The notes beneath the pieces were generated by a model. It was not told where the DNA came from, searched no databases, and worked only from the letters and a program-made list of their open reading frames with translations. The position numbers and the translations under genes are program-made. A DNA stretch of 64,000 nucleotides from Syngnathus acus (Eukaryota > Chordata > Actinopteri > Syngnathiformes > Syngnathidae). This document shows, in pieces, positions 1 to 10,641 of this stretch. The stretch lies in the NCBI RefSeq assembly GCF_901709675.1, contig NC_051087.1, forward strand, positions 3,776,001 through 3,840,000. The letters run 5' to 3'. The first letter of the stretch is position 1. Every line of letters starts with the position of its first letter.

Positions 1-159
1 TGCCAGGCTCAAGTTTGGAATCCTTATGCCACTCGACATCCTCATTAGGAGCTGTGCCTGTGACTTTCAATGTGACCGCTCCGCCCTTCTTGCCCCTGCA
101 CTGCACAATTGTGTTGCCATCAACGTTGCCGTTGCATACTGGTGTCGTGTCCGCCAGCA
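1..159 (-). CDS. Ig-like (V-set) domain exon 2, partial at window edge
   Basis: On the minus strand a pyrimidine-rich acceptor (CTGCTTTTCTAG, AG at 161-160) opens an exon that reads without a stop to the window edge in one frame only. After a split codon it gives LADTTPVCNGN, then GNTIVQCRGKKGG, then AVTLKVTGTAPNEDVEWHKD and SKLEPG. The run AVTLKV followed by VEWHKD looks like strands B and C of an Ig V-set fold. A hydrophobic residue sits where the B-strand cysteine is usual; that loss is known in CD2/SLAM-family first domains, so a CD2-like receptor or ligand is my inference, not a firm call. The exon starts in phase 1 and joins the leader exon at 1564-1621 without a frame break. The rest of the domain, any membrane segment and the 3' end lie outside the window. 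Confidence 0.72.
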
Positions 160-1563
160 CTAGAAAAGCAGAAGAGGGCAAAGTATCACCCACTCTGGTC
201 TGGTCTGTGTGCAAAGTACACATTTGAGGAAAGCATGTTAGACGCTATTTGCCATGTTCATTTCTGAATATTCATTTTGCCATTGTCAATTGTTGTCTTT
301 GTTATTTACGTTACACCACTGGATCCAAATTGTAATCCGCCATGCGTAAGGCCAAATTGAATGTGTCTGTCTTGTCTTCTTTTCTATGAGTGGTTTGAAA
401 TGTTGTTTCAAACAAAAACAAAGGGAACATATTTCGATGATCTCTACTCCTCCCCACCGAGTTCTGTTTGTAAAAGCAAAATGTGATTCCCTTGCTTTCT
501 GAATGAATTATTTTTTACTCTATACCATGAGTGGTTGTCAATGTTTGTTTTTAACGAAAAACGTCATGTTCTGTGTGAAAATGCAAAATGTGATTATTAG
601 CCTTTTTGTGGCTAGAGTGGTTAGTGGTTTTGTGGTTAGAAATGTTTTGTTTTGAATAGGTTGTCTTTGAAACCAAATTAACTTTTGGATTAAAGGGAGA
701 AAAAAAAACGTGTGCTGTTTGAACGCAAACTGATTCCTTTTTTTGTTCCAAAAAAATCTCAATTTATTCTCTATAGTGTAAACCGTTTGCAACGAGTGCT
801 TTTAAATGTATTCTTTGAAATAGGGGTTCTTTGAAACCAAGGTAACATTTTGATTATCTATATTTAAAACGCAATGTTCAGTTTGAACATGCAAAATGTG
901 ATTCCCTTTATTTGTTAAAAAAAATCTGAATTTATTCTTTAAAGATGATAGCATTTGCAATGAGAAAGTTTCCACGTTTGGAATGTTTTTTTTAAAAAAG
1001 GCTTTCTTTAAAACCATGTCTTTTAATTGTTTGAAAAAAGGTCCGAATTTATTCCTAACAGTGTATATCGTTTGCAATGATAGTTTCCAGGAGTGGTTTG
1101 AAATGTTTTTGTTTTTTTAAAATAGGCTTTCTTTGAAATCAAGAGAACACATTATAATGATCTATAACGCCATGTTTGGTTGGAAAATTTATAATGTGAA
1201 TCCCTTTAACTGTTTAAAACAAAAATCGGAATTCTTTCTTAATGGTTTGCAATGAAAGTTTCCATGGGTGGTTTTGAATTATTTTTTTTAAATATAGGCT
1301 TTCTTTGAAATCAAGGGAACATGTTATCTAGATTCAAAAACGCCATATTCTGTTTGAAAATGAAAAATGTATTTCAATTTGTTTACAAAAATCCGAATTT
1401 ATTCTTTATAGTGTATAAGTAAAGTGATGTGGCAGAGAAAAAGCAAGGCGCGCGCGCGCGCACACACAACAAAAGCGTCGTCTCCTAAGTCCAGTTTTAT
1501 TCATGCGCCTAAAAGCTTGCGCAAAATGGTTAGCAACATAGTCATTGAATTCAACGGCCTTAC
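160..1563 (-). other. Intron 1 of the Ig-like gene
   Basis: The intron lies between a consensus donor (CAAG then GTAAGG on the minus strand, exon ending at 1564) and the acceptor at 160-161. It is about 1.4 kb long and phase 1. Most of it is an AT-rich degenerate tandem array, listed separately, and it also holds a short alternating (CG)n(CA)n tract at 1448-1469. Confidence 0.65.
385..1420. repeat. Degenerate tandem array, units about 160-170 bp
   Basis: The block runs: GTTTGCAATGA, AGTTTCCA, GAGTGGTTTGAAATGTTTT, a T-rich run, GGCTTTCTTTGAAA, CAAGGGAACA, AACGCCATGTTCTGTTTGAA, ATGCAAAATGTGATTCCCTT, then AATTTATTCTTTATAGTGTA. It recurs with starts near 632, 789, 958, 1076 and 1248, and with weaker copies back to about 385. 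Spacing varies (about 118 to 172), so units carry internal deletions. I recognise no transposon ends or coding potential. Confidence 0.75.
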
Positions 1564-1621
1564 CTTGCCCAAATGGCTCGCTGCACACGAGCACCAAGCA
1601 CAGCAGCTTGGAGAAGTTCAT
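1564..1621 (-). CDS. Signal-peptide exon 1 of the Ig-like gene
   Basis: Reading the minus strand from ATG at 1621, the exon encodes MNFSKLLCLVLVCSEPFGQ and one further base, then a textbook donor (CAAG then GTAAGG). This is a compact leader peptide: a basic or polar n-region (NFSK), a hydrophobic core (LLCLVLVC) and a small polar c-region. The single leftover G plus TG from the exon at 159 makes a valine codon, and the frame stays open through the Ig-like exon. Phase 1 after the leader is usual for Ig-superfamily genes. Without splicing the frame runs on as MNFSK...AVEFNDY into intron sequence, so a single long ORF call here would be wrong. The start is the only ATG that gives a leader. Confidence 0.7.
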
Positions 1622-2160
1622 CTTCTTTCGGGGATGACTAGGAAGGGAGGAAGCGTTCGGACCTGCTGGTGCTGTAGTCGCGTGGAGAGATGCGAGTAGG
1701 CGAATCCACTGAACTAAACGAGCCGAAAGAACGCAGCGAGCGAGCTTCCTATAAAGCGCTCAATCGCCGTCATCTTCAATGGCACTTCGAAAGTTTGCAC
1801 ATTTGTTGCTCGTTCATTGGCTGCATTTGGGAACTTTATGACGAGTGCGTGCGTGCGTGCGTGATACACGGACGCAAAAGCGGCCGCGTAACCTTACATA
1901 ACCCCCTTTGTCTTACGCCATACAGCTGCCTTCCAGTCTCCTTTAAGTCTTTACGGAATGTCATAACTGTTGCGGTTCCGAGTCACGACGAGCGGCACTT
2001 TTTGTCCTTCCAGAAGTCTTTTCGATTCTTTTCCAACTCCACTGAGCAGATACACAGCCGTCTTCTCGACATTCGAGTGCCCCTTATCCCGGTGGTGCCT
2101 TTAGTGGCAGTAGTAGAAATCGTCGCGACCAAAAAGACATCCAACCTAATTAAGAAATAA
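1622..2160 (-). promoter_or_regulatory. Putative 5' flank/promoter and 5'UTR of the Ig-like gene
   Basis: Immediately 5' of the leader exon the DNA turns richer in G+C and CpG than the AT-rich sequence on both sides, as is usual for a promoter and 5'UTR. I could not place a start site. A TATAAA at 1750-1755 reads on the plus strand, the wrong orientation for this gene. The 156-codon plus-strand ORF across the same DNA (1690-2160) has no family signature and is treated as chance. Confidence 0.35.
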
Positions 2161-2704
2161 CTAAAAAAAAAAAAAAAAAATCACAATGACAACGATTGTG
2201 GACACACACAAAGACCATAAAAGAATGGAACGTCACTGAAATAGCCTTTATGGGTTCACTTGCGTACCATTGGTGGCATGGCTTGTTTTTCTTTCGTGAG
2301 ATGTGGACATCTTAAGCCCGAAATCGTTTGGACACGATCGTGTAAGCAATGCACAGGCCATCATTCGGAAACAAATCCTGCAGAAAAAAAAAAAGATTTT
2401 ATTGTAACAATATTGGAGTGGGGATTCAATACGATTTTGTTCTTCCCACTGATTTTCAAGCATGATTGTTGTTGACTAAGAGCAGGCTAACTAAAATGTG
2501 GAGTTGAGGGGGGGGGCTGAGAATGGGGTGCTTGGTGAGGTCATCACTGCAAATGAAGAGGCGTTCACGGCACTCCTTTATTTATGCCACTTCTGGTGCA
2601 TAATGACGCTCCCTTGTCCATCGTCACAAGGCAAGAGGTTTTCCCTGCATGCTTTGTTGACTTTCAAGTAATTATATCAATGAATGTTTGAATGTTTTTT
2701 TTTT
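2161..2704. other. No gene seen; A-rich tract and unique DNA
   Basis: It begins with an A run (2164-2180). Short overlapping frames on both strands at 2250-2475 show no protein-like pattern. A G run lies near 2507-2516. Confidence 0.4.
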
Positions 2705-3330
2705 TCATTAAACGTGCATTCCAAAATACAGTACGTGACAAGAATGTATTTCATTACGGTTGAAGCCAAACAGTAACCATTATACAATACCAAACGAAAA
2801 ACAAAAAAGATCATGAAACTGCAACCAATATAGAATTAGAAATAAAACATGCTAGAGCTTTTCACGTAACATGCAACTGCCAGTTACACCGAAAATACAA
2901 TTGGTTTTATAAATCCAAGGGTCTTCAAAAGGGAAACAAACTCTTCATGAAAATAGAGGAAATTTGGTTTCAAGTTCCAAACTTTATAATTGTGATGAAA
3001 CTTTTCACTTTAAAAACTTAGAGAAATGAATGTTATTTTTTTAAATTAAAGGTCCGTATCAAAAATTCATTACATGACAAATATGGCTTCGACCATCATG
3101 AAATAGACACCGTAACCATTATGCAATAGCAAATAAAAAGCAATTGAAGAAAAGATCATAAAATACAATCAAAATAGAATTAAAATAAAATTAGCTAGAG
3201 CTTTTCACGTAACGTGCAACTAACTGCCAGTTACCACGACAAGATGAATACAATTTGTGTTTTATAAATCTAAGGGTCTTCAAAAAGGAAACAAACTCGT
3301 CAAGAAATTTCGTTCATATTCAAAACTTGT
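2705..3330. repeat. Two-copy tandem duplication, period 343 bp
   Basis: Copy A (about 2705-2990) and copy B (about 3049-3330) share blocks in the same order: ATTCATTAC or its variants, GTAACCATTAT.CAATA, AAAAGATCAT.AAA, TAGAATTA, GCTAGAGCTTTTCACGTAAC (2851 and 3194), AACTGCCAGTTAC, TTTTATAAAT and AAGGGTCTTCAAAA, then GGAAACAAACTC. Copies have drifted by substitutions and small indels, so the duplication is not recent. Confidence 0.8.
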
Positions 3331-3448
3331 TGCGGGTGACGTCATGCCTCCCGCAACCCCTCCACAGTGCAAATGCACCCACCCCGCGATCGACTTGATT
3401 GGCCTGAGCTACCAGCAACAGTTCAAAACCATAAATCACTCAGCTTTT

Positions 3449-3450
<2 letters not shown>

Positions 3451-3537
<87 letters not shown>

Positions 3538-3615
3538 CATCTATCCATCTATCCATCTATCCATCTATCCATCCATCCATCCATCCATCCATCCACCCAC
3601 CCACCCATCCATCTA
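3451..3615. repeat. (TCTA)n-(TCCA)n-(CCCA)n microsatellite
   Basis: A perfect ATCT repeat runs to about 3535, then grades into alternating ATCC/ATCT units, then pure ATCC and CACC units. The gradient suggests point mutations spread by slippage. Frames reading ISLYLSIY or PSIHPSIH across it are repeat artefacts. Confidence 0.95.
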
Positions 3616-3774
3616 ACACGCTAGCTCGCGAGTTCCCTCCACCAATTGTCAGAACCCTGTTTTTTCTCTTAAACTTAAGAAAGGGTATAAAAATGAGTGG
3701 GGCAGCTGGCCATAGTAAGAAGTATCACTTTCATAGGGAATGGGAGTAGGACTTTTTTCACGATGATATATATA

Positions 3775-4518
3775 TAGGGGTGTAACGATTCATCGATACA
3801 CATCGATTAATCGATATAATGCTCTACGATTTATTGGCATCGATGCTAAACGTAAACATCGTGTTTGACCTCGGACATTAGACGCGACTTTATTTTGAAA
3901 TCCAGTTCATTGCTTGCTTCCTCTTTCCGGGAGCAGTACGCGGCGTGCTGTGTTGTGAGCAGAGCAGGCACGTGAAAGGGGAGCCGACAACTGCGCGGCT
4001 CCTGGGCTGGTGCTATGGCTAGTGTCCAAGAAGACGAGGAAATTCGCTCCCCTTTGGGCTTCAAATCATTCGTTTGGAAGCACTTTGGTTTCCAAAGAAA
4101 AGATGGCTCAACGGACAATTAAAATTATTGTAAATAAATAGTTCAGTAATGCACTTTAAAGTTAATGGTATTACAAAAAAAGAAAGAATATTCATTTTTC
4201 TTTACTTATATGAGAAAAAATATAGGAATTCGATAAAGTTCAGTGTTAAAATAAGCACTTTGTATACTACAATACTCTTGTAATTTCCTAAATAAAGAGT
4301 TTGCAGTACCTTGTTGATTTTGCGATTGAATTGTTATAAATCAGGATATTGTTCTATATTTTTTATTTAAAAAATAAAAATAAAAATATCGATCGTGGAG
4401 CACTATATCGTGATGTATCGTGAATGAATCACAGCAGGCTTTAAGATATCGGCAATAATCGTATCGTGGTCCTTTGTATCGATATATCGTATCGTGACAA
4501 AACCCGCGATTTACACCC

Positions 4519-4521
<3 letters not shown>
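3775..4521 (+). mobile_element. Internally deleted hAT transposon, about 745 bp
   Basis: The left end reads AGGGGTGTAACGATTCATCG (from 3776) and the right end is the inverse, GCGATTTACACCCCT (ending at 4520). Both flanks are AT alternations, so the 8-bp target duplication expected for hAT elements is plausible but cannot be told from the surrounding (AT)n. Subterminal ATCGAT and TATCGT motifs are frequent at both ends, as expected for hAT transposase binding regions. The interior keeps a short stretch of transposase start and otherwise looks non-coding. It would need transposase from elsewhere to move. Confidence 0.8.
4015..4122 (+). pseudogene. Truncated hAT transposase N-terminus (BED-type zinc finger start)
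   Basis: From ATG at 4015 the 35-codon frame reads MASVQEDEEIRSPLGFKSF, then VWKHFGFQRKDG, then a stop at 4120-4122. The pattern S.VWKHFGF...DG is the opening of BED zinc fingers, DNA-binding modules of hAT transposases and the ZBED proteins derived from them. The paired cysteines and histidines that should follow are missing, and no catalytic core is left in the element, so this is a dead remnant. Its position inside hAT-type inverted ends supports the assignment independently. Confidence 0.7.

Positions 4522-4551
<30 letters not shown>
4522..4551. repeat. (AT)n microsatellite next to the hAT right end
   Basis: A pure AT alternation adjoins the right terminus of the hAT element. A shorter ATATATAT lies on the left flank, so the element seems to have inserted in an AT repeat. 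Confidence 0.9.
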
Positions 4552-4555
<4 letters not shown>

Positions 4556-6687
4556 TTCTCCATCATTTATTTATTTGTTGGATATTTGAGGTTTTTTTAT
4601 CCGGATATTTTGTAAGATTTTTTCTTTCCAAATTCATTTCAATAAGAGTCAATTATACTTTTAATTTTGTTGCTATTTGCCATTACCCTATTGTCCATGA
4701 ATGTATTAAATGATTAATTTATTGTTTTTTTTGACGCATTTAACTTTTAAGGGGCATACAATAAGTTAGGAAACAATGCTGAGTTGTACTTTATTATATT
4801 ATTTCAAATGTGCTTTTCTTTTTTTATGTAAATCACATGAAGTCATGTAGAATAGAATACAATGTCTTTGTAAAGGTCTCACGGAGTCCCTTTTGACAGA
4901 AATGCAAAATAGGCTGTTCTTGAATCCTGGACAAGGACACAAGCGTCGTATCGAAGGTATTCATATTGATTATTTTGCCAGTGTGTCATTCAAGGAAATG
5001 AAGGTGCTCCCAATAACACTGACTTCTTTTAATTATCATTCAGCTGATGGCATACCTTTGAAATATAGTACTTGATTAATTTCAGCTATCACAGATTTTA
5101 TTGTGATTATTTATACCTCAGTGTTTCCCTCTCAATGACATGGCTAAACATTTTCTCCAAAAAAAGATGTAATGCTGAAAGATTTCTTTAAAAAAAAAAA
5201 GTCATGCTGGAAAAAAAAGCACAAAAAAATGACAAGATAAAAGCACAATGAAACAACCTTGCCATAATGTGAAGGCCCGAATTTAATTGAGAGTTGGAAC
5301 TACATAAATGTGAAAAGACACCCTTGCTGTATTGTCCCCCACCTAGGCCTTCAACAAAATCTGCGATTAAATGTAAAATTGCCTCGCAAGCAAAAGGTCA
5401 CTGTAGTTATTTTTTATGAGCGTGGGACAAATGCTTCTGATGTTTACGTGCAATGTGTCCTCAGTCAAGGTCCGTGTGATTTTGTGTGCAAAGTTTTTTC
5501 ATTGTCAAACGTCTTTGCTTCCACTTTACAAGTGTCTTGACACATTGTTTACTTGTACAACAGACTGTGACCAGGACTGGGCATCTATTCGTTTTATTAG
5601 GGAAGGAGGGCTTTTTATTTCTATAAATAGTTATAATAATAGCAGTCAATGTGATATACTCAAACAGTGGTTCACCAATATTATCAAGACTGAAATTGTA
5701 AAAACAAAGGAACAAACAATAAATATGGCTATGTCAAGACATGGGTGTTATTCCACTTAATGCCACAGAGGACGCTGTTGGCTAAGATTTTAAAAGTTGA
5801 AGGCACCTTCCCTTCTGACTCTTCTAAAATTCTTGGAAGGCACAATCGGATCACTAATTGACCAGGATGAGTGGAGACCCAAAGAACACCACGTTCTGTA
5901 CACACCCAAACGACAGCGTTGCCTCTTCTGAGGCGCAGTATGAATCAAACTGAACTCCAAAGTAATATCGCCCAAATCTCGTCACCCTCTCCCTCTTTGT
6001 GTAATTAGTCTAAAAGCATTCTCATCAGGCATGCGACAACACACACGCAACTTTGGCTCTTCCTGCCTCGGCTGTGTTGCCGCGTGTTTGCATGACTCAT
6101 TTATATGCTAATGAACGTAGAAGGCCTTGTCAAGTAGTGAGAAGGTTTGTGTCAGAGTAGAAGAAGAAGAGAAGCGAGAAGAGACGTCGCAGATAAGACA
6201 GGAGAACCTTAAAGACATGCCTTGGATTTCTTTCCTTCAAAAAAGTCATCACAACGCATTTTACGGCTTGGTGTGAACTATGTTTATCCCACTCGACCTC
6301 CTCCTGCACCTTTTCTGTGCTGCGAGTGGGATGAAATATTGTTATTGTCTGGATGCTGTCTGACTGGAGGTATTCCAATACCAAACAGACCCCCCCCCCC
6401 CTCCATCCTCCACCGTACCCGACTAAAATGCCAAAGTGGCTTGAGTGACAGGCCCGCACTCCACTCAGCACCACGTGCCTCTACCTGTTTGCTGCCTCCA
6501 CTGAGAGACATCAGACGGATGAGAGCCAGCGGGTGACTGGAAGCAGATAGCTTTCATGTCCCTAACCTTTATTTGTTTTTTGTTTTTTTCACATAGTGGC
6601 TTTGACAATTTCAAAATAGAAATTGGACTCTTTGGTAATTCATATGACAGTCATCTAAATGAAGTAAAAAGGCATTTGGGATTCATA
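4552..6687. other. No gene recognised
   Basis: The DNA is AT-rich to about 5300, then of mixed composition. Frames at 5310-5760 on both strands and at 6130-6540 (with a C10 run at 6391-6400) lack family motifs and convincing splice sites. No repeat family was recognised. Confidence 0.4.
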
Positions 6688-6719
6688 GGCTAGGCTAGGC
6701 TAAACTAAGCTAGGCTAGA
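6688..6719. repeat. (GGCTA)n pentanucleotide repeat, imperfect
   Basis: GGCTAGGCTAGGCTAAACTA is followed by AGCTAGGCTAG, giving about six units with substitutions. Confidence 0.8.
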
Positions 6720-6747
6720 ACAAAACAGCTTCCATTTTGTTGAAAAT

Positions 6748-7066
6748 TACCGTACTTTCCTGACTATAAGGCACACCTAAATACCTAAAATTTTCTCAAA
6801 AGCCGACAGTGCGCCTTATAGTCCGGTGCGCCTTATATATGGACCAAATTCCTAAATTTAAACTAAGTGGCCCGCTGAAGACTATGAATCATGAATCAAA
6901 AAGACTATGGATCATTATTTTGTGATTATAAAGCAATTTGTCGCGCCTGAAGTTGAACTAAAAAAGATAAAATGGAGAATGATTTGATTTGGATTAAAAA
7001 TCTGACATGATGCATTAATGGTGCGCCTTATAGTCCGGTGCGCCTTATAGTCCGGAAAATACGGTA
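6748..7066. mobile_element. MITE of the ACTATAAGGCGCAC family, copy 1
   Basis: The left end, TACCGTACTTTCCTGACTAT then AAGGCACACC, is mirrored at the right by GCGCCTTATAGTCCGGAAAA then TACGGTA. Internally each end carries a further inverted GTGCGCCTTATAGTCCGGTG block. No coding capacity is seen in about 319 bp, as expected for a non-autonomous DNA transposon. The family recurs at 25251-25636 and as a fragment at 34461-34522. Confidence 0.85.
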
Positions 7067-7330
7067 TGGTTTATTTTATAATGTACATCATTGGGTGTGA
7101 TTATTGATGTATATTTATTTGTGAGATGAAAAGTTGAATTGTTTGGGAAAATGGGATTTATTTACTGTAAACACAGGGACCGGTACACTACGCAATTACC
7201 CAAAGGCTACTTTTGTTTATGTCTTGTCTTCAGTATTCCGCCCCAAACGACTAGAACGCTTATTTTTACGTTAGTGTTTGAGATCGATGGAATTCTTTTC
7301 TCCTTTTTTTTTTTTTTTTTTTTTTTTTAG

Positions 7331-7463
7331 ACCTCTGCGTAAACAAAGGAGATTTTCTCTTGCCGGACATAATTTACCGGAGCTGTCGACTAGTGAAACA
7401 AACGGAACCCGAAAGAGTCGAGCCTGCGAAATACGAGCATGCCGTTAACGATGACAAACAATC
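7331..7463 (+). CDS. Candidate internal exon, unidentified protein
   Basis: A long T tract ending in TAG (AG at 7329-7330) is a strong acceptor shape, and ATC then GTAAGT (GT at 7464) is a strong donor. Exactly one frame is open between them: a split codon, then LCVNKGDFLLPDIIYRSCRL, then VKQTEPERVEPAKYEHAVND and DKQ, then two bases. It enters in phase 1 and leaves in phase 2. The composition looks like a soluble charged protein, but I know no family. The T run could instead be the reversed A tail of a retroelement, which would make the acceptor a coincidence. No partner exon with matching phase was established. The next strong acceptor (TTTCTCTCCAG, before 7812) would add only nine codons (from DWTYG) before a stop. 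Confidence 0.35.
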
Positions 7464-8935
7464 GTAAGTTGTGCAAGTCATAAATGGGTTACTGTCGCTC
7501 GGCACCGGTAGAGATGGCGACTAGCGTTTAGAAGCGATAAAAGCAAGAACTGACTTCAAACTTGTTAAACACGAAACCCTTTTCACACTGCACTTAGGGA
7601 AAATCGCAGCATGACAGTCGTAATTTCAATCATTCTACTACCACACGCATTCCAATCGTACCACGTGAGATCCAAGAAAAAAAAAAATTTGTGTGATGTC
7701 AGCCCTGTAGTGTAAATCCAGGCGTAATGAAAAGCCAGTTTTCATTCCTTCCTTCCTGTTTTATTTTTGGGGGGGAATGTTTTTGCTCTTTTTCAAACAC
7801 TTTCTCTCCAGCGACTGGACTTACGGTGTCCGAGGTCAATAGCGGGCCGTATAAGATGTGTCGACTATGTACAGTATTGATGTGGAGGCTCTGACCTCAC
7901 TTCCAGCCACTCCAAAGCTTAACAGTGAAAAATTGGCAGCGACAATAATAACTTAGCCTGGGGGTACAATAGACTGTGGGCTCTCAGGTGGATGCTGAGG
8001 TGGACCGTTTCAAAATGGGATATCAATGGCAGCAGTGCGGCGGCCAGAAGGGCAGTTGCGACCTCAGAGCCTCACCATGATTCAAAGTGTTTTCTGGCTA
8101 TAACTCGCACGGAAAAACAGCCAAAGTGTCCAAGCTCACTTTTGGCCCATGATTGCTTTGAGTAATAGCTGCTGAAATTTGGAAACAGGGTGCAGGGAAG
8201 AAGCTCTGGCCATCTGTCATACAGGAGCATGAAAATAGAAGAACTTTCAAAAAAATTGATTTTTTTCCCCATATGTAGTGTTATGGGAAGAAAGCTAGAT
8301 TTTTAGCATGTAGTTCAAATTTTATCAATAAATTGGAATGCAAAAAAAAGTATTTTAATCAATATATTTTGACGGCAATTCAATGTGACTTCTGGAGACG
8401 GGTTCCGAAATGAGCGGCTTCACCTTGAGAAGCATTTCATTTTGGGAACAAAGTCTGCTTCCATTTCTTTGCTTTTACGTTTGCCATCCTTGAAAGGATA
8501 TGTTGTAAAAAAAAAAAACGGTATGTAGCCTGCGATGGTCAAACGGGGCGTGACATCACAAATTCGATTTTGTTTTTTTTGTTTGTTGAAAATTTGATTA
8601 CTTTTTGGGCTGGCATTTTTTATTTTTATTTTTTGCTTGCTTGAAATAACCCTAAATATAAGTATTAGACCAAAATAAATGAACTGTACATAAAAAAATC
8701 AGAAAAATACTGTGTTCCTTTTTAAGATGTATTACGTACTGTGAAAAATAGAAGACCCGGAGGTTTTGTGCGACTCATATCACCACAACGGCATTCCACC
8801 GTTGGAGGAAATAAGAAGCTCCTAATAATGTCAGATTACAACTCGGACTAAATCATGTGGGATTGGCGTGACAATCATTGTGTGTGAGTTTGATTAGTAC
8901 TTATGTTCTGTGGGACATTTATATCCTGAGATAAA
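7464..8935. other. No gene established; possible 3'UTR-like DNA
   Basis: Strong splice-like sites occur on both strands (plus acceptor before 7812, minus donor GTAAGT at 7827-7822), but no multi-exon frame could be built. An AATAAA lies near 8325. From 8500 to 8740 the DNA is AT-rich. Confidence 0.3.
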
Positions 8936-9074
8936 CTGTGTGTATTTGTGTGTGTGTGTGTCGCTCCATTCACACGGCCATCTGTGTGTGTGTGTTTGTG
9001 TGTGTTTGTTTCGCCCTATCTGAAATGGCATCTTTGTTGTTTTACCATCCATTACTCACTCTTTATTTGCGTGT

Positions 9075-9121
<47 letters not shown>
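8936..9121. repeat. Imperfect (TG)n tracts
   Basis: Interrupted TG repeats run from 8936 to 9010, and a purer (GT)n from 9069 to 9121. Confidence 0.9.
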
Positions 9122-9124
<3 letters not shown>

Positions 9125-9246
9125 AAAACCATTTGGGAAAACCAATTACCTCAGGTAAATAGCATAAGCTGGCGCTCTTAGATTTAGCCAAATAGTGAAT
9201 TTGTAAAATAGGAAAGGCGATGGGATGAAAATGACCCGCCTCAAAC

Positions 9247-10153
<907 letters not shown>

Positions 10154-10282
10154 GAGGAGGTGGTGCGAATGCGGCACGACGTCAAGCATGTCTCTGGACG
10201 ACAAACACTTCAGCTGACAGCTCTGTTGGAGGCCGAGCGACGCAGAGGACCCGTCATGGCCGCCGGCACAATCTCAAGTGAG
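10154..10282 (+). CDS. Penultimate coding exon, unidentified coiled-coil-like protein
   Basis: A pyrimidine tract (CTTCTTCTCCTTTTTGACC) is followed by the first AG at 10152-10153. Then come 43 open codons, EEVVRMRHDVKHVSGRQTLQ, then LTALLEAERRRGPVMAAGTI and SSE, ending at a near-perfect donor (GAG then GTAAGC, GT at 10283). Phase is 0 at both ends. The charged heptad-like stretch suggests a helix or coiled coil. GC content is higher than in the flanks, as in coding DNA. Alternatively ATG at 10139 could start the frame (adding MGPVQ), making this a first exon. Two other frames across the same DNA also lack stops, which weakens the case. I do not recognise the family. Confidence 0.5.
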
Positions 10283-10360
10283 GTAAGCATGTAGCCATCG
10301 GGGCATATGACAAAATTGTTCAAATCATTTGATATTTGGGATATTAGAAACATTATCCAG

Positions 10361-10441
10361 ATGTGCCTGTGCAGCAACAACGAGCTGTCAGTCCACCTCA
10401 AGGCTGTTGATTTCATCTTCAAATACCCTGTGCGCATTTAA
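10361..10441 (+). CDS. Candidate terminal coding exon of the same transcript
   Basis: After a 78-bp intron, the acceptor CATTATCCAG (AG at 10359-10360) continues the phase 0 frame as MCLCSNNELSVHLKAVDFIF then KYPVRI and stops at 10439-10441. A second AG at 10373-10374 would instead give QQRAVSPPQGC and a stop at 10408-10410. I cannot choose between the two. Either way the frame closes soon after, as expected for a last exon, and AATAAA follows about 175-205 bp downstream. The short intron fits a compact fish gene. If the upstream exon is not coding, this call falls with it. Confidence 0.4.
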   Translation: MCLCSNNELSVHLKAVDFIFKYPVRI

Positions 10442-10615
10442 TCGTTTGACACTTGGTGTGGAGATCTTAATCAGACTAATCCTGGATTACTAGGCCATGA
10501 TCACAAATTGCGTATTTTTCAATGAAAACTAGATGTGTGCTCTCACTGTGTGCGATAAATCCAATTTAAGTGGCCTATTTGAAATAATTTGGTGCAGGTT
10601 TCCCGATACTTTGTC

Positions 10616-10621
10616 AATAAA
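10616..10621 (+). terminator. Poly(A) signal AATAAA
   Basis: A canonical hexamer follows the proposed stop codon by about 175-205 bp on the plus strand. Cleavage would fall near 10635-10650. Isolated AATAAA motifs are common in AT-rich DNA, so it supports the terminal-exon model only in context. Confidence 0.4.
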
Positions 10622-10641
10622 GTCGTAAATGCATGCTGGGA

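Noticed and set aside
1750-1755. TATA box for the Ig-like gene
   Set aside because: TATAAA reads on the plus strand, opposite to the gene.
1690-2160. 156-codon plus-strand ORF starting with ATG
   Set aside because: No motif, signal or splice support. A few ORFs of this length are expected by chance across six frames of 64 kb, and it overlaps the 5' flank of the minus-strand Ig gene.
7811-7842. DWTYG start resembling a carbonic anhydrase entry motif
   Set aside because: Only nine codons before a stop and no further family residues.
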